A stretch of DNA of 15,549 nt, from positions 1 through 15,549 of the forward strand of contig JALHUQ010000276.1 in the NCBI GenBank assembly GCA_022866645.1. Reading direction: 5' to 3'. Positions 6,979-14,376 of this stretch are shown piece by piece. How positions within the stretch are numbered: the stretch's first letter is position 1; the number at the start of each line of letters is the position of its first letter. A program made the translations under genes and the position numbers. Below the pieces are notes generated by a model that was not told the DNA's origin, did no database searches, and worked only from the letters and a program-made list of their open reading frames with translations. The stretch comes from Woeseiaceae bacterium. Lineage in GTDB: Bacteria > Pseudomonadota > Gammaproteobacteria > Steroidobacterales > Woeseiaceae.

Positions 6979-8085
6979 TTGGCGAAATCCGCAAAGGACT
7001 ACAACAAAACCGACATGACCGCGCTGAAAAGCGAGGTTATTGCCTGGTCTGCTGAACTTGGGTTTCAGCATACTGGTATCGCCGATATTGATCTCGGTGC
7101 AGCGGAAGTTCGTCTCGCTGACTGGTTGCGCGCCAAATTTCACGGTTCCATGGATTACATGGAGCGCCACGGCGGCAAACGTAGCCGGCCTGAAGAACTC
7201 GTTCCGGGCACCTTGCGAGTCATTTCGGTGCGCATGGATTACCTGCCACAGGATCAGGAACTCGCCAAACGCTTGCTCGACGATGGCTCGAGCGCCTACA
7301 TATCTCGTTACGCGCTGGGTCGTGATTATCACAAGGTATTGCGCGGACGCTTGCGCGCGCTGGCGCGGCGCATCGAAGACAAAATCGGCGAATTCAGCTA
7401 CCGCGTTTTCGTGGACAGCGCACCGGTGCTGGAAAAGGCACTGGCGGAGAAAGCTGGCATAGGTTGGATTGGCAAACACACCAACCTCATCGACCGTGAT
7501 TCCGGATCGTGGTTCTTTCTGGGCGAGCTATACACGGATCTACCCCTGCCGGTGGACATCCCGGAACAATCACACTGCGGATCGTGCGTAACGTGCATCG
7601 ACGTTTGCCCGACGAAAGCAATCGTCGCGCCCTACTCGCTCGACGCTCGACGTTGCATTTCTTATTTGACGATCGAAAACAAATTATCCATCCCTGTCGA
7701 ATTTCGCAAAGACATCGGCAATCGAATTTACGGATGTGATGATTGCCAGTTGTTTTGCCCGTGGAACAAGTTCGCAAGGCCAACGGCTGAAGCAGACTTC
7801 GCGCCACGTCACGGCCTGGACACGGCGCAATTGACGGACTTGTTTATGTGGGACGAAGCAACCTGGCTTGAAAAAACAGAAGGCAGCGCAATACGGCGTA
7901 TTGGTCATGAGCGTTGGCTGCGGAATATTGCTGTCGCACTTGGCAACGCCGTAACATCACCGGAAGTTGTCGCGGCACTCACTGCACGTCAGCAGGACGA
8001 TTCGCCATTGCTCGTCGAGCATGTAGAGTGGGCACTGGCACAACACGAAAATACTCAGACCACAACGGAGGAACCCGATGTTTGA
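6979..8085 (+). CDS. queG: Epoxyqueuosine reductase QueG
   Basis: QueG reduces epoxyqueuosine to queuosine in the wobble position of tRNAs with GUN anticodons, using cobalamin and two [4Fe-4S] clusters. From the TTG start the product is 368 residues. The conserved Asp is at 146 in FVDSAPVLE. Ferredoxin-type cysteines are in CGSCVTCIDVCP (C200, C203, C206, C210), with C226 in DARRCISYLTIE and CDDCQLFCPWN (C253, C256, C260). TEGSAIRRIGHERWLRNIAVALGN-type sequence near the end is family-typical. TTG at 6979 is chosen because AAGGA lies 7 nt upstream and behind the promoter; ATG at 7015 is the alternative and has no ribosome site. An ATG at 6919 would run through the promoter into nnr. The end overlaps the next gene by 8 bp. 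The divergent position next to nnr matches E. coli. Confidence 0.95.
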   Translation: MAKSAKDYNKTDMTALKSEVIAWSAELGFQHTGIADIDLGAAEVRLADWLRAKFHGSMDYMERHGGKRSRPEELVPGTLRVISVRMDYLPQDQELAKRLLDDGSSAYISRYALGRDYHKVLRGRLRALARRIEDKIGEFSYRVFVDSAPVLEKALAEKAGIGWIGKHTNLIDRDSGSWFFLGELYTDLPLPVDIPEQSHCGSCVTCIDVCPTKAIVAPYSLDARRCISYLTIENKLSIPVEFRKDIGNRIYGCDDCQLFCPWNKFARPTAEADFAPRHGLDTAQLTDLFMWDEATWLEKTEGSAIRRIGHERWLRNIAVALGNAVTSPEVVAALTARQQDDSPLLVEHVEWALAQHENTQTTTEEPDV

Positions 8086-8947
8086 GGCACCCGATTCGCC
8101 CTATCTCGTTTCCTATAATGGCGACTTCGATCTATCTTTGGCGAGCACAAAGCCGCAAACAGAAAGACATTCGCACACGGGAAAACATCGTCGTAAGGCA
8201 ATTGAAAAGCTGAGCACGCTGCAACAAGTCCTGGCTGCGGGTGATCGGCATGCGGTGCTGCTGGTATTTCAGGCGATGGACGCCGCTGGCAAGGACAGCA
8301 CCATTCGATCCGTTATGCAGGGCATCGATCCGTCCGGCTGTCAGGTTTTCAGTTTCAAGAAACCATCCAGTCTGGAACTCGACCACGACTTCCTTTGGCG
8401 ATCGACCTGCCGATTGCCGGAACGCGGGCGTATCGGTATCTTCAATCGCAGTCAGTACGAAGAGGTTCTTGTTGTTCGAGTACACCCCAAAATTCTCGAA
8501 TATCAACAGTTACCCGGCACAGTAAACCTCGACACCGTCTTCGACGATCGTTTGAAGTCAATACGCCAACAGGAAAAACACCTGGCGCGAAATGGCACGG
8601 TCATACTGAAATTCTGGCTGAACGTATCGAAGGACGAACAGAAAAAGCGATTTCTTGCCCGGCTGGACGACCCCGCGAAGAACTGGAAGTTCGAACCAAA
8701 CGACGTCGTTGAAAGGCGTCACTGGGATGATTACATGTTTGCTTATGAAGCGGCTCTCAATGCGACCTCACGACCCTGGGCGCCGTGGTACGCCATTCCG
8801 GCCGATGACAAACCTTATATGCAAGCCCGTGTTGCCGAAATTATCATCGATGCACTACGCGGTATTGGATTGCAATATCCGGAACCGTCGTCGGAGGATC
8901 GAGTTGAGTTCGCCGAATCGCGTGCGGAATTGTGTGCCGATGATTAA
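8078..8947 (+). CDS. ppk2: Polyphosphate kinase 2, class III-like (polyphosphate:nucleotide phosphotransferase)
   Basis: PPK2 enzymes move phosphate between polyphosphate and nucleotides. The 289-residue single-domain protein has a Walker A FQAMDAAGKD (64-73; K72), a Walker B-like segment IGIFNRSQYEEV (119-130) and a lid region (about 201-219) containing KNWKFEPNDVVERRHW. The form FQAMDAAGKDSTIR followed by SFKKPSSLELDHDFLWR resembles class III enzymes (Meiothermus type), which phosphorylate both AMP and ADP, rather than the FEGRDAAGKGG of class I. The class call is by motif memory only. The ATG at 8078 has GGAGG (8067-8071) 6 nt upstream inside queG, and the gene overlaps queG by 8 bp, so it is probably translated from the queG mRNA. 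No terminator is evident after the TAA at 8945-8947. Confidence 0.92.
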   Translation: MFEAPDSPYLVSYNGDFDLSLASTKPQTERHSHTGKHRRKAIEKLSTLQQVLAAGDRHAVLLVFQAMDAAGKDSTIRSVMQGIDPSGCQVFSFKKPSSLELDHDFLWRSTCRLPERGRIGIFNRSQYEEVLVVRVHPKILEYQQLPGTVNLDTVFDDRLKSIRQQEKHLARNGTVILKFWLNVSKDEQKKRFLARLDDPAKNWKFEPNDVVERRHWDDYMFAYEAALNATSRPWAPWYAIPADDKPYMQARVAEIIIDALRGIGLQYPEPSSEDRVEFAESRAELCADD

Positions 8948-8970
8948 GTGATTTCTGTCACGCTTTGACA
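8947..8970 (+). promoter_or_regulatory. CRP-like palindrome and TTGACA upstream of the GGDEF gene
   Basis: GTGA (8948-8951), six bases, TCAC (8958-8961) has the exact core and spacing of a CRP/Vfr-type site. A consensus -35 TTGACA follows at 8965-8970, but I see no convincing -10 at 16-18 bp. A partial copy, GTGATTCTGTG, occurs at 8975-8985. The site begins at the last base of the ppk2 stop codon in the 102-bp gap before the diguanylate cyclase gene. Confidence 0.35.
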
Positions 8971-9049
8971 TTCCGTGATTCTGTGTGCTGGTCGATGTTT
9001 ATCCAGCATGAAAAACGTAACAATTCCCTGATACCCTTAGGAGGCTACA

Positions 9050-10018
9050 TTGCCATCATCTTTGGCCATAAATTCGGACTACAAACGCACACTGCTCGAC
9101 AGTCTCGAGCTGTTCCGAGGCGTACAGCCCGATGACATTCACGGCCTATTGCAACGCTGTGACCGTCGTGACCTTGCGGCTGGTGAACTCTTGTTGTCGC
9201 CTGGAGCCAAGAACGAACACGTGTTTATTGTTCTCTCCGGGAGCCTCAATGTTCATGTCGGCTCCGTCGACACTCCCGTGCTCGCGACCATGGATGTCGG
9301 CGCCTGCGTTGGCGAGATGTCGATTATCGAAGACCGGGATCCATCGGCATTCGTGATTGGAGCAGAGGATTCACACCTGCTTCTGATACACCAGACCGTT
9401 TTGTGGGAAATGGTCGATGCCTCTCACGAGTTCGCCAAGAATCTGCTGGTCGTATTGTCGGAGCGCGTGCGCAGTCATAACCGCGTCATCGCTGACAGCT
9501 TCGGTGAAATAAAGAAATTCGAACGACACGCAACGACCGACGCGTTAACTGGTCTGGCGAATCGCCATGCCATGCTGGAAACATTTCCGACTGCGATCGA
9601 ACTCTGCATCGAGAAAGAAAAACCGGTCACGATGATGATGATCGACATAGATAATTTCAAACAGTTTAATGACCTTTTCGGTCATATCGCGGGAGACCGC
9701 GCACTGGCGGCTGTTGCAAAGATTCTGAGCGCGCAGCTTCGGCCTCGCGATTTGCTGGCTCGATACGGCGGCGATGAGTTCGTTGTGTTGTTGCCCGGCA
9801 CGAGTCAGGAACAGGCGCTCGCGGTCGGTGAGCGTGTCCGCGTGGCAGTCAGCGGCAGCACGGGCGACAGCAGTGACTCACTGATACGGATTCCCTTGAG
9901 GATTTCGATGGGCGTTGCGGAACTCGTTCCGCGCGGCACTCTGGATCGCTTGACTCGCGATGCCGATGCCGCACTCTACCGTGCAAAAAATGCCGGCCGC
10001 GACGCCATTTCCGACTAA
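9050..10018 (+). CDS. Diguanylate cyclase with N-terminal cNMP-binding-like domain
   Basis: The protein is predicted to make c-di-GMP from two GTP in the cytoplasm; no signal peptide or membrane segment is visible. Of 322 residues, about 15-135 form a cyclic-nucleotide-binding-like beta-roll (LFRGV, PGAKNEHVFIVLSGSLNVHV, GEMSIIEDRDPSAFV) and about 160-320 form a GGDEF domain with DALTGLANR, DIDNFKQFND and an intact RYGGDEF (G240-F244). An inhibitory-site motif RPRD (231-234) lies exactly five residues before GGDEF, so product feedback is expected. In the nucleotide pocket the family arginine before S-A is replaced by proline (P98-S99-A100), so canonical cAMP or cGMP binding is doubtful. The start is TTG at 9050, five bases after a perfect AGGAGG (9039-9044). 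The 3' end overlaps panC by 4 nt on the opposite strand. Confidence 0.93.
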   Translation: MPSSLAINSDYKRTLLDSLELFRGVQPDDIHGLLQRCDRRDLAAGELLLSPGAKNEHVFIVLSGSLNVHVGSVDTPVLATMDVGACVGEMSIIEDRDPSAFVIGAEDSHLLLIHQTVLWEMVDASHEFAKNLLVVLSERVRSHNRVIADSFGEIKKFERHATTDALTGLANRHAMLETFPTAIELCIEKEKPVTMMMIDIDNFKQFNDLFGHIAGDRALAAVAKILSAQLRPRDLLARYGGDEFVVLLPGTSQEQALAVGERVRVAVSGSTGDSSDSLIRIPLRISMGVAELVPRGTLDRLTRDADAALYRAKNAGRDAISD

Positions 10019-10863
10019 ATCGTTATCACTATGTTGTCGATCAAACGCGCACGGCCCAGACGCACCGCGGCAAGCACTACCAACTCATCGCAGTCCCGAT
10101 CCGGTATTTCCAGATTCAGTGCTCGCCGGATCGAGAAATAGTCAACGGCAAAGCCAGCGTCTGACAACTTCGCAACAGACTTCGCTTCAAGCTCCTCAAA
10201 ATTGCGTCGCCCGCTCTGCAAGTCAGTGCCGACGGCAGACAAGACCTTGAACAACGCAGGTGCTTTTGCACGGTCTTCCTCGCTCAAATACTGATTTCGC
10301 GAACTCATCGCAAGGCCGTCTTTTTCGCGGAACGTTTCTCCGGTGATAATCTTGACCGGCAAATTCAGATCCTGCGACATATGTCGGATCACCAGTTGCT
10401 GTTGGTAGTCCTTTTGGCCAAAGATGGCGACGTCCGGCTGTACGAGTGCAAACAATCGCGCAACGACCGATGTCACTCCGTCGAAATGGCCAGGACGACT
10501 GGCCCCGCAAAAATTATCGGTAATCCGCGGCACACATACGGTCGTCGCGTCTTTCACACCGAAGGGGTACATAGTGTCAACGTCCGGTACGAAAATCAGA
10601 TCGGCCGCCGGCTTTTTGAGTCTGCGAGTATCGCGCTCCAGTGTGCGCGGGTAATCGGCGTAGTCCTCGTCCTCACTAAATTGCGTGGGGTTGACAAAAA
10701 TACTCACGACGACGCGTTCGGCGTGTTCGCGTGCCAGCTCTACCAGCGACAAATGACCGGCGTGCAGATTGCCCATAGTCGGTACCAGCGCAATGCGGTC
10801 ATCGTGCTGGCGCCAATCGGCCAACTGCTCAAGGAGTTCTTGTCGCGTATTCGCAAGTATCAT
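10015..10863 (-). CDS. panC: Pantothenate synthetase PanC
   Basis: PanC joins D-pantoate and beta-alanine in an ATP-dependent reaction that makes pantothenate, the coenzyme A precursor. The 282-residue protein is of normal family length. It shows the HIGH-type nucleotide-binding loop VPTMGNLHAGH (27-37), FVNPTQF (56-62), RPGHFDGV (123-130), FGQKDYQQ (148-155) and the KMSKS-equivalent MSSRNQYLS (186-194). It follows panB by 24 bp and is the last gene of the pcnB-folK-panB run. The ATG at 10863 has only a weak ribosome site. Its TAG stop is interlocked with the TAA of the convergent GGDEF gene (CTAA, 10015-10018). panD, which supplies beta-alanine and sits nearby in E. coli, is not in the window. 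Confidence 0.97.
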   Translation of the reverse strand: MILANTRQELLEQLADWRQHDDRIALVPTMGNLHAGHLSLVELAREHAERVVVSIFVNPTQFSEDEDYADYPRTLERDTRRLKKPAADLIFVPDVDTMYPFGVKDATTVCVPRITDNFCGASRPGHFDGVTSVVARLFALVQPDVAIFGQKDYQQQLVIRHMSQDLNLPVKIITGETFREKDGLAMSSRNQYLSEEDRAKAPALFKVLSAVGTDLQSGRRNFEELEAKSVAKLSDAGFAVDYFSIRRALNLEIPDRDCDELVVLAAVRLGRARLIDNIVITI

Positions 10864-10887
10864 GATTTGGACTCGACCCCGATCTGC

Positions 10888-11718
10888 TTAAGAAAAGCAG
10901 TGTTCCGGCGCCGGATAGTCACGCGCTTTTACTTCACGCACGTAGGAACTGATCGCGTTGAGCGGCGAGTCGCAACCGGCTTGAAAATTCTTGACGAACT
11001 TCGGCGTTCGACCTTGAGTAATATCGAGGATGTCGTACAACACCAGAATTTGACCGTCAACGTCGGGACCAGCGCCGATGCCGATGACGGGAACCTGCAG
11101 CGCACTCGTAATGCTCTTGCCAACTTCGTTTGGCACACATTCGAGCAACACGATATCTGCGCCCGCATCTTGCAGTCGCTTCGCGGAATTCAACATCTCG
11201 GCTGCCTTGTCTACGTCTCGACCCTGCACCTTAAAACCGCCGATCTTGTGCACGGACTGCGGTTTCAGACCGAGGTGCGCGCACACTGGAATGTCGTGTT
11301 TAGCGAGATGCTCGACGATCCCGACCTGATCGTCGCCACTCTCAAGCTTGACCATCATGGCGCCACCTTCCTGCATCAGGCGAACGGCATTTTCCAAGGC
11401 CATACCCGGCTTTGTGTAGCTCATGAATGGCATGTCAGCGACGAGGAACGCGCGGCGCAAGCCGCGGGCGACGGTCCGACAGTGATAGATAATGTCATTC
11501 ACAGTGACGGGCACCGTCGTATCGTGTCCCTGAATTACCATGCCGAGCGAATCACCCACCAGAACGAGATCCGTTCCAGCCGCATCAACAAGAACGGCAT
11601 AACTCGCGTCATAGGCCGTGAGGCAGGCGATCGGCACGCCTTGCAGTTTCATTTTTTGCAAGGTCGACACGTTGACCGGCGGCTCCGGCATGCCACGTTG
11701 TTCTAGTTGTGTATACAT
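10888..11718 (-). CDS. panB: 3-methyl-2-oxobutanoate hydroxymethyltransferase PanB
   Basis: PanB adds a hydroxymethyl group from methylenetetrahydrofolate to alpha-ketoisovalerate, the first committed step to pantothenate. The 276-residue product has the TIM-barrel family motifs LTAYDASYA (33-41), LVGDSLGM (53-60) with metal ligand D56, ADMPFMSY (94-101) with D95, MVKLE (122-126) with K124, HLGLKPQSV (148-156), LLECVP (191-196) with the catalytic-type E193, and IGIGAG. The ATG at 11718 is used; an in-frame ATG nine codons later would give a length closer to E. coli PanB, and neither has a good ribosome site. It lies 14 bp after the disrupted kinase gene and 24 bp before panC. Its folate cofactor links it to folK two genes upstream. 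Confidence 0.97.
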   Translation of the reverse strand: MYTQLEQRGMPEPPVNVSTLQKMKLQGVPIACLTAYDASYAVLVDAAGTDLVLVGDSLGMVIQGHDTTVPVTVNDIIYHCRTVARGLRRAFLVADMPFMSYTKPGMALENAVRLMQEGGAMMVKLESGDDQVGIVEHLAKHDIPVCAHLGLKPQSVHKIGGFKVQGRDVDKAAEMLNSAKRLQDAGADIVLLECVPNEVGKSITSALQVPVIGIGAGPDVDGQILVLYDILDITQGRTPKFVKNFQAGCDSPLNAISSYVREVKARDYPAPEHCFS

Positions 11719-11732
11719 AGGCGCGTAGGATA

Positions 11733-12407
11733 TCAGGCGAGAGCTGCGCTAGCTGGATTGAAAAAATGCCGGCCGCCAGTAGTACGTTCGATATGCTGAA
11801 AAAGCTGTTCGTAGTCCGCTGCATTGTTAGCCGGATCAATCTGCGAGGCATTGACGATGAGCAGCGGGCCATCGTCGTAGTTATGAAAGAACCGTGAATA
11901 CGCGTCCGCCAGACGTTCCAGATAAGCACGTTCGACATATCGGTCGTACCGCGAATTGCGGCGCACCAGGCGCTGCATAATGGAGTCCACTGACGCTTGC
12001 AGGTAGATCACGAGGTCCGGTACCGGTGCTTCAATCGCCAGATTGTCCGCGATCTGCTCGTAGAGCTTTAGCTCTTCCCTGTCGAGGTTCAGTTCGGCGA
12101 ACAACCGGTCTCGCGTAATATGTTAGTCCGAGATCCGAACGCTCGAAAACAGATCCGACTGACGCATTTGCTCGATCTGACGAGCACGAGCAAACAGGAA
12201 AAACATCTGTGCAGGCAATGCAGCGGATCGGCCGTCGCGATAAAACCGTTCCAAAAAGGGATTTTCGTCAAACTCCTCAAGCACCAGGTCGGCCGACAAA
12301 CTGTCGGCCAAACGCCTGGCCAGGGCCGTCTTGCCCACGCCAATCGGTCCTTCGATCGCAATGTATCGCGACGCATTAGCGGGCTTCTTAAGTTGACTAA
12401 CGACCAC
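11733..12407 (-). pseudogene. Deoxynucleoside kinase interrupted by one in-frame TAA
   Basis: The frame encodes a deoxynucleoside kinase (dGK/dAK/dCK family) that phosphorylates deoxynucleosides for salvage. From GTG at 12407 the first 94 codons carry P-loop EGPIGVGKT (19-27), the substrate segment FDENPFLERFY and the family stretch QMFFLFARARQ. Codon 95 is TAA (12123-12125). The same frame then continues without a break for 129 codons: HITRDRLFAELNLD, the lid arginines in QRLVRRNSRYDR, and LLIVNA, to the normal stop at 11733. Homologues I remember have an aromatic residue (SDY or SDF) at this point, so a Tyr TAT/TAC to TAA change is the simplest explanation. No other lesion is visible. A TTG at 12104 could restart the second half. 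It lies 10 bp after folK and 14 bp before panB. Sequencing error is an alternative. Confidence 0.88.
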
Positions 12408-12417
12408 AGGTTCCCTT

Positions 12418-12924
12418 TTATCCGATGCGCGAAATGCGAGGCTCGGCAAGATTGACATCAATACTGGCACACCGACCCAAACCCGGGACAGTCAGTTCGG
12501 CAGCTATCTCGGCGAGGGGTAACAATACAAAATTTCGTACTCCGATGCCCGGGTGAGGAACAATCAGGCTCGGTTCGGCAATTTTTTGGTCGGAATAGAC
12601 CAGTAGGTCCAGATCCAGAACGCGCGGCCCCCATCGCGGATCACCACGCTCGCGGCCCCGGAGGCTTTCGATACGCTGTAGTTCCTTCAACAGGTCCATA
12701 GCGGACAACTGCGTCAGCAATGCCGCAACGGCGTTCACGAAGTCCGGTTGCTCTATCCCGCCAAACGGCGCCGATCGATACAGCGATGAGCGCCTGATAA
12801 GCCGCGTTTTGGGAATCGCATTCAGTAAGTCAAACGTGTTTTCGAGCTGGCGCGCCGGCCCCTGCAAATTACTTCCCAATCCCACATAGGCTGGATACCA
12901 GTGGGCCATGACTTTGCCAGTCAT
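12418..12924 (-). CDS. folK: 2-amino-4-hydroxy-6-hydroxymethyldihydropteridine pyrophosphokinase FolK
   Basis: FolK (HPPK) transfers pyrophosphate from ATP to hydroxymethyldihydropterin in folate synthesis. The 168-residue protein shows YVGLGSNL (13-20), the pterin-pocket region SAPFGGIEQPDFVNAVA (51-67) and the HPPK signature DPRWGPRVLDLDLLVY (95-110) with the two magnesium-binding aspartates D104 and D106. VPHPGIGVRNFVLLPLAEI follows at 122-140. The ATG at 12924 is taken; a second ATG five codons on gives an N-terminus closer to E. coli FolK, and neither is preceded by a clear ribosome site. It starts 17 bp after pcnB and ends 10 bp before the kinase gene, and the pcnB-folK order is the one found in E. 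coli. Confidence 0.97.
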   Translation of the reverse strand: MTGKVMAHWYPAYVGLGSNLQGPARQLENTFDLLNAIPKTRLIRRSSLYRSAPFGGIEQPDFVNAVAALLTQLSAMDLLKELQRIESLRGRERGDPRWGPRVLDLDLLVYSDQKIAEPSLIVPHPGIGVRNFVLLPLAEIAAELTVPGLGRCASIDVNLAEPRISRIG

Positions 12925-12941
12925 TGCTCGCCGCCGACCAA

Positions 12942-14321
12942 TCAGGATCCCTGCGGGGGCTTACGCCGACGTCGCCGCCGAGATTGGGGCTTCTTGTCAG
13001 GACTTGCCTGCAGTTGAAAGCTAACGGCGCGCGCTTCTGGCGACTGCAATTGTATGTCCGTCCAAAACTTCGCAATCTCGTCTGACACTTCGCCGGCTTC
13101 TGCTCGCAATAACATGAAGTCGTAGGCGGCGCGGAAGCGTTTGTGCTCGACGAGGTTCATGGCACGTTTGCCGCGAATATTGTCGAATCGTGGCTGCAAC
13201 GCCAGCATTTCCCGCATCGGTACGGTGAATCGTTTCGGAATAGATATACGTCGCTGTTGCTCTGACACGACCTCGTACGCTGCGAGGCCCAGCGCCTGTG
13301 ACTCAGACATCTTTTCTTCAGTGCGCCTGATTTCGGCGAGCTTTTTGATGGGCAACCAGAAAAACACACCGAGCAAGAACATTGGCGTAACCGACTTTCC
13401 TTCCGCGACGCGTTCGTCGGAATTTCGCAGTGCCGAACGCGTCATCGCCAGGTAATTTCCGTCTTTCGACAGCTCGTCTTCGGTCGCCGGAAATAACTCG
13501 CCGAACAAGCTGTGTTCTCGCAACAATTCAAATGTGGGCTCGGCGTACCCCGACTGAAACAGTTTCAGAAATTCGTCGAACAATCGTGCAGCGGGCACGT
13601 TGGTCAGCAAGTTGGCGTGGCCTCGCATCGCTGCCACAACGCTCTCGTCGATGGTAAATCCCAACTTGCCCGCGAATCGCACGGCTCGTAGCATCCGCAC
13701 CGGGTCTTCCCGCAGTCGTTGTGCCGGATCACCAATTAACTTCAGGCGCTTGCATTTGACGTCCTCGAAACCGCCGGTGTAATCCCAGATGCTGAAATCG
13801 GCGATGTTGTAGTACAACGCGTTGCAGGTGAAATCACGCCGCCAGACATCCTCGTCAAGAGAGCCGTAAACATTGTCGCGAATAATGCGACCTTCGGTGT
13901 CGTGAGACGAATCATCGTCGACGTGATTGGCGGCCGCCCTGAACGTCGCAACTTCGATCACCTCTCGTCCGAAACGGACGTGAGCCAGGCGGAATCGTCG
14001 CCCGATCAGGCGACAGCTACTGAACAAGGAGCGCACTTCTTCCGGCGTCGCGTTGGTCGCGATATCGAAATCTTTGGGATGCAACTCGAGGATCGCATCA
14101 CGCACACCACCCCCGACCAAAAACGACTGGTAGCCTGCCTTGTGCAGGCGATACAGCACTTTTAGAGCGGCGTCGGAGATTTCGTCTCGTGAGACATTGT
14201 GGGCGGCGCGAGGAATGACCTTGGGCGCGGTGGACCCGGGATTCGGGTAATTTTTCAAATGACTGTCGCTAGCTTGTAAGAATGCGCCGTATGATAGCAG
14301 CCCTGCTGGCCCGCGGGGCAT
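12942..14321 (-). CDS. pcnB: Poly(A) polymerase I PcnB
   Basis: PcnB adds 3' poly(A) tails that mark RNA for decay. From the chosen ATG the protein has 459 residues (E. coli 465). The nucleotidyltransferase core has LVGGGVRD (68-75) and the metal aspartates D84 and D86 in KDFDIATNATP. LIGRRFRLAHV (105-115) is the motif that separates bacterial poly(A) polymerases from CCA-adding enzymes. RRDFTCNALYY (161-171) and REDPVRMLRAVRF (204-216) follow. The C-terminus is a basic tail with seven arginines in a row (448-454 region). The open frame continues upstream to a TTG at 14396, but that would run through the tRNA promoter and leader. ATG at 14321 fits the family length, though it has no Shine-Dalgarno sequence. 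First gene of the pcnB-folK-kinase-panB-panC run. Confidence 0.95.
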   Translation of the reverse strand: MPRGPAGLLSYGAFLQASDSHLKNYPNPGSTAPKVIPRAAHNVSRDEISDAALKVLYRLHKAGYQSFLVGGGVRDAILELHPKDFDIATNATPEEVRSLFSSCRLIGRRFRLAHVRFGREVIEVATFRAAANHVDDDSSHDTEGRIIRDNVYGSLDEDVWRRDFTCNALYYNIADFSIWDYTGGFEDVKCKRLKLIGDPAQRLREDPVRMLRAVRFAGKLGFTIDESVVAAMRGHANLLTNVPAARLFDEFLKLFQSGYAEPTFELLREHSLFGELFPATEDELSKDGNYLAMTRSALRNSDERVAEGKSVTPMFLLGVFFWLPIKKLAEIRRTEEKMSESQALGLAAYEVVSEQQRRISIPKRFTVPMREMLALQPRFDNIRGKRAMNLVEHKRFRAAYDFMLLRAEAGEVSDEIAKFWTDIQLQSPEARAVSFQLQASPDKKPQSRRRRRRKPPQGS

Positions 14322-14342
14322 AGTAAAAAGATGAGAATCCGC

Positions 14343-14370
14343 TTGAGGATTTGAAACCCCGCCGTATAAT
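14343..14370 (+). promoter_or_regulatory. Sigma70 promoter of tRNA-Glu
   Basis: TTGAGG (14343-14348) and a perfect TATAAT (14365-14370) are separated by 16 bp. They are followed by a GC-rich discriminator GACGCCCC, the pattern seen in stringently controlled stable-RNA promoters. Predicted start is about 14377, 26 bases before the mature tRNA. It overlaps the region upstream of pcnB on the other strand. Confidence 0.75.
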
Positions 14371-14376
14371 GACGCC

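Noticed and set aside
8985..9008. CTGG-N11-CCAG as a terminator after ppk2
   Set aside because: The stem is only 4 bp and is not followed by a T-run.
10381..11706. 441-codon plus-strand open frame opposite panC and panB
   Set aside because: Long, but it is a shadow of two certain genes; it has no recognisable domain and no ribosome site.
12408..12470. Upstream start of the deoxynucleoside kinase at 12470
   Set aside because: It overlaps folK by 53 bases and adds 21 residues before a domain that normally begins near the N-terminus; the GTG at 12407 is a better fit.
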